Below, piece by piece: positions 1-5,792 of a DNA stretch of 5,792 nt (positions are counted from its first letter, which is position 1; each line of letters starts with the position of its first letter). The notes under the pieces were generated by a model, which did not search any database, was not told the DNA's origin, and saw only the letters and a list, made by a program, of their open reading frames with translations. The position numbers and the translations under genes are program-made. The stretch lies in the NCBI GenBank assembly GCA_903835865.1, contig CAILON010000127.1:1-5792 (forward strand), given 5' to 3'. This DNA comes from an uncultured beta proteobacterium (GTDB taxonomy: Bacteria > Pseudomonadota > Gammaproteobacteria > Burkholderiales > Burkholderiaceae).

Positions 1-1229
1 CCAATCATCACCAAGTTCATTGGCGCATTCGACTCAAGCGAAGTATGGGCCAACAGTAGATTGACGAATTCATTCACGTCAATATTCTTACTCTTAGGCT
101 CAAACACTAGGCGTACTGCTGCATCTTTGCTTGATTCATCCCGCACACAATCGAGCACATTCAAAATGGTGGACTTTAAATTGTTCTGCTCAGGAGTAAG
201 CGTCTTCTTACCCACCCTTAACTTAGGATTCGTAATCTCTTCAATCTCTTGCAGCACGCGCTGGGATGAGGTTGATGGCGGTAACTCATTAACGATAATT
301 TGCCATTGACCCCGCGCCAATTCCTCCACAGACCAACGAGCACGAACTTTTATGCTACCGCGCCCCGTTTCATATATCTGCGCAATTTCTGCAGTAGATG
401 AAATGATTTGAGCGCCACCTGGGTAATCTGGACCAGGCATGATTTCCAGCAATTGAGCTGTAGTGAGCTTCGGTGACTTCATTAAAGCAATTGCAGCTTC
501 CGCTACCTCACGCAAATTATGTGAAGGAATCTCGGTTGCCATACCCACTGCAATGCCGGATGCGCCATTGAGGAGAACAAATGGTAGGCGGGCAGGTAAT
601 AACTTAGGCTCCTGAAATGAGCCATCATAATTTGGAGCAAAATCTACTGTACCTTCGTCAATTTCACTCATCAGCAAGCTTGCAATTTTGGTTAGGCGTG
701 CTTCGGTATAGCGCATCGCTGCAGCACCATCACCGTCACGTGAACCAAAATTTCCTTGCCCATCAATCAGGGGGTAGCGCAATGAAAAACTTTGTGCAAG
801 ACGAACTAAAGCGTCATAGGCCGATTGATCGCCATGAGGATGAAATTTACCTAATACATCGCCTACTACGCGCGCACTCTTAACTGGCTTGGCATCAGCA
901 CGTAAGCCCATTTCACTCATCGAGAACAAAATGCGGCGCTGTACCGGTTTTTGACCATCAGATACATCTGGTAAGGCGCGCCCTTTGACAACGCTGATGG
1001 CGTAATCAAGGTAAGCGCGCTCTGCATAAACAGCCAGCGTCAAACTATCTTTGCCATCTTCATTTAACTCAACCGTATTAGGATCATGCGGATCCTTTGG
1101 GCCATTTCCGGAGGGCTTGGAGATTGCAGGCGCATCTTCAAGCTCAACAATGTTCATCTGCCCCGGATTTGAGAACAAATCCGCTTGCTCATTGCTGCTA
1201 TTTTTATTGGGAGTCTTTTTGATTGCCAT
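1..1229 (-). CDS. parC: DNA topoisomerase IV subunit A (ParC), N-terminal 409 codons, cut by left edge
   Basis: This is the DNA-breaking and rejoining subunit of topoisomerase IV, which works with ParE in the cytoplasm to unlink replicated chromosomes. My translation shows the order expected for a type IIA topoisomerase A subunit: AYLDYAISV at residues 72-80, KPVQRR at 94-99, the helix-turn-helix stretch [12 protein letters not shown] at 123-134, and [10 protein letters not shown] at 170-179. Tyr174 (bases 708-710) is the DNA-linking tyrosine and Arg173 its partner. [21 protein letters not shown] and GPDYP then match ParC rather than only GyrA. The C-terminal beta-pinwheel, which best separates ParC from GyrA, lies outside the window, but the adjoining parE settles the identity. 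The ATG at 1229 overlaps the parE stop (TAATG) and has a GGAGG 10 bases upstream. About 55 polar residues precede the point where E. coli ParC aligns. At the positions of E. coli Ser80 and Glu84 this protein has Gln135 and Asp139. Confidence 0.96.
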   Translation of the reverse strand, partial: MAIKKTPNKNSSNEQADLFSNPGQMNIVELEDAPAISKPSGNGPKDPHDPNTVELNEDGKDSLTLAVYAERAYLDYAISVVKGRALPDVSDGQKPVQRRILFSMSEMGLRADAKPVKSARVVGDVLGKFHPHGDQSAYDALVRLAQSFSLRYPLIDGQGNFGSRDGDGAAAMRYTEARLTKIASLLMSEIDEGTVDFAPNYDGSFQEPKLLPARLPFVLLNGASGIAVGMATEIPSHNLREVAEAAIALMKSPKLTTAQLLEIMPGPDYPGGAQIISSTAEIAQIYETGRGSIKVRARWSVEELARGQWQIIVNELPPSTSSQRVLQEIEEITNPKLRVGKKTLTPEQNNLKSTILNVLDCVRDESSKDAAVRLVFEPKSKNIDVNEFVNLLLAHTSLESNAPMNLVMI

Positions 1230-3217
1230 TAGATATCTGCCTCCACTTCATTACCGCGCTCTTCCAGCCAATCTCGGCGAGCGCCTGACTCTGATTTGCC
1301 CATGAGCATATCCATCGTTTTAAAAGTTTCATCCTCAGTCCAAGTGCCCAAAGTGACGGGCAACAAACGACGGGTATCCGGATTTAAGGTGGTATCCCAC
1401 AATTGCTCCGCACTCATCTCACCCAAACCCTTAAATCGAGATATTTGCCATGCAGATTCTTTAACGCCATCTTTACGTAACTTATCTTCTATAGCTTGCA
1501 ATTCACTTGCATCTAATGCATAAATCTTTTGTGCTGGCTTCTTGCCGCGTGCAGGTGCATCGACCCTAAAAAGTGGCGGACGCGAAATATGCACATGCCC
1601 TAGATCAATGAGCTTAGGGAAATGCTTATAAAAGAGGGTTAATAGCAGCACCTGAATATGCGATCCATCTACGTCCGCATCAGACAAAATGCAAACTTTT
1701 CCATAACGTAAATTAGATAAATCGGGGGTATCGTTTAGACCATGCGGATCAACCCCTATAGCAACAGCAATGTCATGCACTTCATTGTTAGCAAATAAGC
1801 GGTCGCGCTCGGCTTCCCAAGTATTTAAAACCTTGCCACGCAAAGGCAAAATCGCTTGATACTCTTTATTGCGACCCATCTTGGCTGAACCACCAGCTGA
1901 GTCACCCTCTACTAAAAATATTTCATTTAAGGCGATATCTTGGCTTTCGCAATCCGTTAACTTACCAGGAAGCACGGCAACGCCAGAGGATTTTTTCTTT
2001 TCAACCTTTTGGCCTGCACGTGTGCGAGCTTGGGCTTGTTTGATTACTAAATCAGCAAGCTTTCGACCATAGTCCACATGTTGATTTAACCAAAGCTCAA
2101 GTGCTGATTTAACGTAGCCAGACACCAAACGTACAGCATCGCGCGAATTTAAGCGCTCTTTGATTTGCCCTTGAAACTGCGGGTCTAACACTTTTGCTGA
2201 CAAAATAAATGAAGCGCGTGCAAATACGTCTTCAGGCATTAACTTCACGCCTTTAGGTTGCAAAGCATGCATTTCAATAAAGCCTTTGACAGCATTAAAT
2301 AATCCTTCACGCAAACCGCTCTCGTGCGTACCGCCTGCTGGGGTCGGAATAAGATTGACATAACTTTCGCGCACTGGAGTGCCATCCTCAGTCCAAGAGA
2401 CTACCCAAGCAGCACCTTCGCCTTCTGCAAAGGAATCTTCTTCACCAGTACCAGTTGCATATTGCTCACCCTCAAATGGTGGAATGACTTCTGGGCCATG
2501 TCCTGCCTGAGCAATAGCTTCATTTAAATAACCCAGCAAGCCCTGAGCGTATTGCCAAGTTTGAGTGTCACCTGATTTTTCTTGAATAAGCGTAACTTTG
2601 ACGCCAGGCAGCAAAACGGCCTTAGAACGTAGCAAGCGAATGAGGTCAGTCATTGGAATCGCTGAACTATCAAAATACTTACCGTCTGGCCAAGCTCTGA
2701 CCCGTGTGCCATGAGCCTTATCTTCTTTTGATGAAGGTTTGGTCTTCAGTTTCTCAATCACTCTGCCATCGGCAAAGGTTAAGGTAGATAGCTGTCCGTC
2801 TCGCCATACAGTCACTTCTAAACGTTTGGATAAGGCATTGGTAACTGACACACCAACACCATGCAAGCCACCAGAAAACGCATACGCACCGCCTGCACCC
2901 TTTTCAAACTTACCACCTGCGTGTAGCTGGGTAAAAACAATCTCCACTACAGGCAATTTTTCCGTAGGATGCATCCCCACCGGAATACCTCGCCCATCAT
3001 CCTCAACACTGACACTGCCATCAGAGTGCAAAGTCACAATAATTTGTTTGCCAAAACCACCCAAAGCCTCATCCGATGCGTTATCGAGCACCTCTTGGAT
3101 GACATGCAGGGGGTTATCGGTGCGGGTGTACATTCCAGGCCGCTGGCGGACTGGTTCTAGTCCCTTGAGGACCTGAATCGACGATTCACTATATTCGGAA
3201 GTTTTACGGGTAGCCAT
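1229..3217 (-). CDS. parE: DNA topoisomerase IV subunit B (ParE), complete
   Basis: This is the ATPase subunit of topoisomerase IV; ATP binding closes the N-gate to capture the second DNA duplex. The GHKL ATPase domain comes first: [10 protein letters not shown] has the catalytic Glu42 and Mg-binding Asn46, DDGRGIP lies at 73-79, and GGLHGVGVS at 116-124. A transducer domain with ESYVNLIPT and [12 protein letters not shown] follows. The TOPRIM domain has [10 protein letters not shown] beginning at Glu437 and DADVDG with metal ligands Asp513, Asp515 and Asp517. RFKGLGEM begins at Arg594, and the ending [12 protein letters not shown]...MDMLMGK is typical. At 662 residues it is slightly longer than E. 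coli ParE (about 630). It lacks the roughly 170-residue TOPRIM insert of enterobacterial GyrB, which with the adjoining parC supports ParE over GyrB. The start is the first ATG after an in-frame TGA, so no longer form is possible; no clear Shine-Dalgarno precedes it. parC follows with a one-base overlap. Confidence 0.97.
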   Translation of the reverse strand: MATRKTSEYSESSIQVLKGLEPVRQRPGMYTRTDNPLHVIQEVLDNASDEALGGFGKQIIVTLHSDGSVSVEDDGRGIPVGMHPTEKLPVVEIVFTQLHAGGKFEKGAGGAYAFSGGLHGVGVSVTNALSKRLEVTVWRDGQLSTLTFADGRVIEKLKTKPSSKEDKAHGTRVRAWPDGKYFDSSAIPMTDLIRLLRSKAVLLPGVKVTLIQEKSGDTQTWQYAQGLLGYLNEAIAQAGHGPEVIPPFEGEQYATGTGEEDSFAEGEGAAWVVSWTEDGTPVRESYVNLIPTPAGGTHESGLREGLFNAVKGFIEMHALQPKGVKLMPEDVFARASFILSAKVLDPQFQGQIKERLNSRDAVRLVSGYVKSALELWLNQHVDYGRKLADLVIKQAQARTRAGQKVEKKKSSGVAVLPGKLTDCESQDIALNEIFLVEGDSAGGSAKMGRNKEYQAILPLRGKVLNTWEAERDRLFANNEVHDIAVAIGVDPHGLNDTPDLSNLRYGKVCILSDADVDGSHIQVLLLTLFYKHFPKLIDLGHVHISRPPLFRVDAPARGKKPAQKIYALDASELQAIEDKLRKDGVKESAWQISRFKGLGEMSAEQLWDTTLNPDTRRLLPVTLGTWTEDETFKTMDMLMGKSESGARRDWLEERGNEVEADI
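1240..1244 (-). promoter_or_regulatory. Ribosome binding site of parC inside the end of parE
   Basis: On the minus strand GGAGG lies 10 bases before the parC ATG, within the last codons of parE. It supports the start at 1229 over the in-frame Met25 (ATG at 1157-1155). With the one-base stop/start overlap it points to translational coupling of the two subunits, which assemble as a heterotetramer. Confidence 0.75.
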
Positions 3218-3296
3218 GCGCGCAAATTGTAGTCATGTCTGTAGCTTAACCTGAACTTTTCGGGAAAGCCCCCAACATCCATGCCAAAATTGGGGC
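3218..3296. promoter_or_regulatory. Divergent intergenic region between parE and the CoA-transferase gene
   Basis: These 79 bases separate two genes pointing away from each other, so promoters for both must lie here or run into the coding ends. I found no convincing -35/-10 pair on either strand. TTGTAG at 3227-3232 on the plus strand has no good -10 partner at the usual distance. What can be seen is an imperfect 13-base palindrome at 3256-3268 (CTTTTCGGGAAAG, one mismatched pair) and, beside it, the inverted repeats near the CoA-transferase start. The palindrome could be an operator, but this is a guess from symmetry alone. Neither parE nor the CoA-transferase gene has a good Shine-Dalgarno sequence. 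Confidence 0.5.
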
Positions 3297-3300
3297 ATGG
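3279..3300 (+). repeat. Perfect 7-base inverted repeat enclosing the CoA-transferase start codon
   Basis: CCATGCC at 3279-3285 is the exact reverse complement of GGCATGG at 3294-3300, with an 8-base loop. The ATG at 3297-3299 sits in the right arm. A second possible stem overlaps it: CCCCAA at 3270-3275 with TTGGGG at 3290-3295. The two share bases 3294-3295, so they cannot form together. In an mRNA that begins upstream, either stem would hide the start region. Whether this regulates anything is inference; short repeats of this size can arise by chance. Confidence 0.4.
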
Positions 3301-4517
3301 GAGCCTTAAGTCATATACGTGTTTTAGACCTTAGCCGTGTGCTGGCTGGGCCTTGGTGCACCCAAAACCTTGCAGACCTTGGAGCAGACGTCATTAAAGT
3401 GGAAAGACCTATCGTTGGCGACGACACTCGTCACTGGGGACCCCCGTTTGCCAAAGACCTTCAGGGGAACGAAACTGAGGAATCTGCCTATTTTATTTGC
3501 ATTAATCGTAATAAGCGCTCCATTACCGTCGATATCTCCAAAGCTGAGGGGCAAGAAATCATCCGTGAACTGGCCAAGCAATCCGATATCGTCATCGAAA
3601 ACTATAAAGTCGATGACCTAGTGAAGTACGGTCTAGATTACAACAGCCTTAAAAAACTTAAACCAGACCTCATTTATTGTTCCATTACCGGCTTTGGTCA
3701 AACTGGGCCCTATGCACACCGCCCTGGTTACGATTTCATTATTCAAGGCATGGGCGGCTTTATGAGTGTTACAGGCGAATCTGATGAGTTCGAGGGTGCT
3801 AGTCCTCAAAAATCTGGGGTTGCTATCGCTGATATTTTTACTGGTATGTATGCCACCACCGCAATTCTGGCAGCAGTAGTTCACCGCGACAGAACTGGCG
3901 AAGGTCAGTACATTGATATGTCTTTGTTAGATACACAAATCGCAGTCATGGCAAATGTGTCGAGCGCCTATCTCACTTCTGGAAAGATTCCTAGTCGCTG
4001 GGGAAATGCCTCACCTATCATCGTTCCCTATCAAACCTTTCCCACTCGAGACGGCTGGATGATTGTGGCAGCGGGAAATGATAGTCAATATCGACATTTT
4101 GTCGCTGCTGGTGGAGAAGAGCATTTGGCAGATAACCCACTATTTAAAACCAACCCACTTCGGGTAGAGCACCGAAAAAAACTGATTCCCTTATTGGAAG
4201 TCATGACTCGTAAAAAGACGAAATCAGAATGGATTGCTTTGCTGGAAAAAGTAAACGTTCCATGCGGTCCCATCAATAATTTCAAAGAAGTATTTGAAAA
4301 TGAACAAGTCATTGCACGTAATGTGCAAATCGATGTTTCTCACCCTACAGTTGGCAATATGAAATTGGTAGCGAGCCCAATGAAGCTATCTAAAACACCA
4401 ACAGAAGTTCGTCTGGCACCCCCGACACTAGGCCAACACACCGATGAAATCCTGCATGAGCGCCTAAAGCTTAGCGATGACTCGATTGCATCCCTACGGC
4501 ACAAAGGCATTATCTAA
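3297..4517 (+). CDS. Class III (CaiB/BaiF) CoA-transferase, SUGCT-like dicarboxylate type, substrate unproven
   Basis: This predicted cytoplasmic enzyme moves coenzyme A from one acyl-CoA to another carboxylic acid, in families of this kind through an aspartyl-CoA anhydride. The 406-residue length is normal. The N-terminal half has LSRVLAGPW (12-20), LADLGADVIKVERP (25-38), GDDTRHWGPPF (41-51), NRNKRSI (70-76) and YCSITGFGQTGPY (127-139). Asp179 in GVAIADIFTGMY aligns with the catalytic aspartate of formyl-CoA transferase. The C-terminal half has VPYQTF from residue 243, CGPINN at 323-328 and LGQHTDEIL. From memory, the spacing of GDDTRHWGPPF, VPYQ, GPINN and LGQHT resembles human SUGCT, a succinate/glutarate-type enzyme, more than the carnitine or oxalate enzymes; this is not proof of substrate. 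The ATG is chosen because MGALSHIRVLDLSRVLAGP is the usual beginning in the family, although no Shine-Dalgarno is at normal spacing. The transporter gene starts 3 bases after its stop. Confidence 0.93.
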   Translation: MGALSHIRVLDLSRVLAGPWCTQNLADLGADVIKVERPIVGDDTRHWGPPFAKDLQGNETEESAYFICINRNKRSITVDISKAEGQEIIRELAKQSDIVIENYKVDDLVKYGLDYNSLKKLKPDLIYCSITGFGQTGPYAHRPGYDFIIQGMGGFMSVTGESDEFEGASPQKSGVAIADIFTGMYATTAILAAVVHRDRTGEGQYIDMSLLDTQIAVMANVSSAYLTSGKIPSRWGNASPIIVPYQTFPTRDGWMIVAAGNDSQYRHFVAAGGEEHLADNPLFKTNPLRVEHRKKLIPLLEVMTRKKTKSEWIALLEKVNVPCGPINNFKEVFENEQVIARNVQIDVSHPTVGNMKLVASPMKLSKTPTEVRLAPPTLGQHTDEILHERLKLSDDSIASLRHKGII

Positions 4518-4520
4518 AGT

Positions 4521-5753
4521 ATGAGTCATTCCACCCTTAAACCATCCCTCTCGATGAAGCAAGTCCTCATCTATGGTGGCCTCATGGTGACGCTCTCCAT
4601 GGGTATTCGTCATGGATTTGGCTTATTTAACCTACCTATTACCCTGGCTAATGGTTGGGGCCGAGAAACATTTGCCCTCACTATTGCATTACAAAATCTC
4701 ATTTGGGGCGCAGTTCAGCCAGTAACCGGCGCTTTAGCTGATCGCTTTGGGGCATTCAAAATTATGCTTGCTGGGGGCGTGCTGTATGCCCTCGGATTGG
4801 CAGGCATGGCCCTATCAGACGATGTCATGAATTTCACATTAGCAGGTGGACTGCTAATAGGACTTGCGCAAACCGCTACAACCTACAGCATGGTGTATGG
4901 AATTTTGGGGCGCAATGTCTCTGCAGATAAACGGGTTTGGGCGATGGGCATTGCCGCGGCCGCAGGCTCATTCGGTCAATTCTTAATGATTCCAGTTGAA
5001 CAAGGTTTATTAAGCGCTTTTGGCGCACAAGATGCGTTACTACTTCTTGGATTAATGGCTAGCCTGATGATCCCTACCGCCTTCATGTTGCGTGAGAAGA
5101 ATTTTGCGCATCACCATCAACTGGGTGATCAGACCATCGTGGAAGCATTAAAAGAGGCTATGCGCAATCCAAGCTTTCGCTTGCTCACCTTAGGATATTT
5201 TGTTTGCGGCTTTCAGGTGGTATTTATTGCCGTTCACTTAGCTCCTTACCTTAAAGACCTTTCTAGCGAGTTCCCAGCAGTTGGTGCACCCGTAGTAGCA
5301 ACGACAGCTCTAGCATTAATTGGGCTCTTCAATATATTTGGGACCTATTGCGCCGGAATCTTTGGTGAGCGCTTTCCAAAGCGCTATTTGCTCTCTGGAA
5401 TCTATATAGGCCGCTCTATTGCTATAGCCGGCTTCCTATTAATACCGCTCTCGCCATGGAGTACTTATCTATTTGCCTCGATCATGGGATTTTTATGGCT
5501 CTCTACCATCCCACTTACCAATGGCATCGTGGCACAGATTTTTGGTGTGAAATATTTAACAATGCTTTCAGGTCTCGTATTCTTCTCGCATCAGCTGGGT
5601 AGTTTCTGTGGTGCATTTTTTGGCGGATATCTATTTGACCGTACTGGCTCCTATCTCATTGTTTGGGAAATTGCTATTGCCCTTGGCGTTTTCGCTTTCT
5701 TGGTTAATTTGCCCGTCAAAGAACGGGCACTAGTTCGAACCGTCAAGGCCTAA
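4521..5753 (+). CDS. Major facilitator superfamily transporter, MCT/oxalate-formate-antiporter-like, probable carboxylate carrier
   Basis: This is a predicted inner-membrane secondary transporter of 410 residues, the normal size for a 12-helix MFS protein. Hydrophobic segments lie roughly at 14-36, 50-70, 80-98, 104-128, 139-158, 172-190, 220-243, 257-277, 288-306, 312-332, 342-364 and 376-396. The MFS signature loop between helices 2 and 3 reads GALADRFGAFK (70-80), and a charged central loop (191-218) divides the halves. Helix 1 contains an unusual Arg30-His31 pair, and helix 7 has GYFVCGFQVVFI (225-236), a pattern I associate with Burkholderiales monocarboxylate or oxalate/formate-type carriers. 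The substrate is unknown; pairing with a CoA-transferase suggests an organic acid. The ATG lies 3 bases after the upstream stop and only a distant AAAGG precedes it, so translation is probably coupled. Met12 is a possible later start but has no ribosome site either. No terminator with a T-run follows. Confidence 0.9.
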   Translation: MSHSTLKPSLSMKQVLIYGGLMVTLSMGIRHGFGLFNLPITLANGWGRETFALTIALQNLIWGAVQPVTGALADRFGAFKIMLAGGVLYALGLAGMALSDDVMNFTLAGGLLIGLAQTATTYSMVYGILGRNVSADKRVWAMGIAAAAGSFGQFLMIPVEQGLLSAFGAQDALLLLGLMASLMIPTAFMLREKNFAHHHQLGDQTIVEALKEAMRNPSFRLLTLGYFVCGFQVVFIAVHLAPYLKDLSSEFPAVGAPVVATTALALIGLFNIFGTYCAGIFGERFPKRYLLSGIYIGRSIAIAGFLLIPLSPWSTYLFASIMGFLWLSTIPLTNGIVAQIFGVKYLTMLSGLVFFSHQLGSFCGAFFGGYLFDRTGSYLIVWEIAIALGVFAFLVNLPVKERALVRTVKA

Positions 5754-5769
5754 GTACAAGTCAACTAAG

Positions 5770-5792
5770 ATGAGAAAAAAACTGCTCTCGCC
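5770..5792 (+). CDS. Possible start of a further gene, cut by right edge
   Basis: An ATG 16 bases after the transporter stop opens a frame beginning MRKKLLS, which runs off the window after 7 codons. A short basic start followed by leucines would suit the n-region of a signal peptide, such as that of a periplasmic solute-binding protein, but seven residues cannot establish this. No strong Shine-Dalgarno is visible. The absence of a terminator between the two makes continuation of the operon plausible. Confidence 0.3.

Noticed and set aside
617..883. An 88-codon plus-strand frame opposite the parC active-site region
   Set aside because: It is antisense to highly conserved ParC sequence, including the tyrosine motif, and its composition (His, Gln, Ser runs) does not look like a real protein. 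Other short frames opposite parC and parE fail for the same reason.
2739..3176. A 145-codon open frame on the plus strand opposite the start of parE
   Set aside because: It lies wholly antisense to the conserved ATPase domain of parE, has no recognisable protein motif, and is explained by the codon pattern of the real gene.
1229..3217. The possibility that the parE-like gene is gyrB
   Set aside because: Length, the lack of a long TOPRIM insert and the directly coupled parC partner fit Par[10 protein letters not shown] is GyrB-like in wording, but the context decides.
3337..3621. A 94-codon frame overlapping the CoA-transferase in another reading frame on the same strand
   Set aside because: The CoA-transferase frame covers all of it with family motifs, so this is a shadow. 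The minus-strand frames at 3324-3581, 3633-3884 and 4085-4312 are rejected likewise.
5710..5729. A perfect 7-base hairpin (TGCCCGT/ACGGGCA, 6-base loop) near the end of the transporter gene, considered as a terminator
   Set aside because: It lies inside the coding sequence, 22 bases before the stop codon, and no T-run follows it, so it does not fit an intrinsic terminator.
1..5792. Mobile element, CRISPR array, tRNA or rRNA, or a defence system
   Set aside because: No transposase or integrase, no spaced direct repeats, no tRNA-like fold and no defence protein was recognised; nearly every base belongs to four ordinary chromosomal genes.

Overview
The window looks like a piece of a betaproteobacterial chromosome (order Burkholderiales). 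The fairly low GC, mid-40s per cent by eye, together with the style of the proteins suggests a Polynucleobacter-like freshwater bacterium. The genus is inferred from remembered family resemblance and was not checked by search. Gene density is very high: one 79-base divergent intergenic region is the only sizeable non-coding stretch before the last 39 bases.

Left half, minus strand (3217 down to 1): the two subunits of DNA topoisomerase IV lie in the order parE then parC. parE is complete (662 residues). parC is cut by the left window edge after its first 409 codons. The stop of parE and the start of parC share one base (TAATG), and a GGAGG ribosome binding site lies inside the end of parE, so the two subunits are probably translated together from one message. 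ParE carries the ATPase and the TOPRIM metal site, and ParC carries the DNA-cleaving tyrosine. Together they decatenate daughter chromosomes.

Right half, plus strand (3297 to 5753): a class III (CaiB/BaiF) CoA-transferase is followed 3 bases later by a 12-helix major facilitator superfamily transporter. This is almost certainly one transcription unit. Its likely job is to import a small carboxylic acid and activate it by CoA transfer. The CoA-transferase most resembles the succinate/glutarate-type (SUGCT-like) branch, but the substrate cannot be read from sequence alone. At the right edge an ATG followed by a short basic stretch may start another gene.

The divergent region between parE and the CoA-transferase must hold the promoters for both directions, but no convincing -35/-10 pair was found. 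It does contain two overlapping inverted repeats next to or across the CoA-transferase start codon. I found no RNA gene, mobile element, CRISPR array or clearly new system. The best leads are the glutamine at the usual quinolone-contact serine of ParC, the start-codon hairpin, and the transporter/CoA-transferase pair of unknown substrate.
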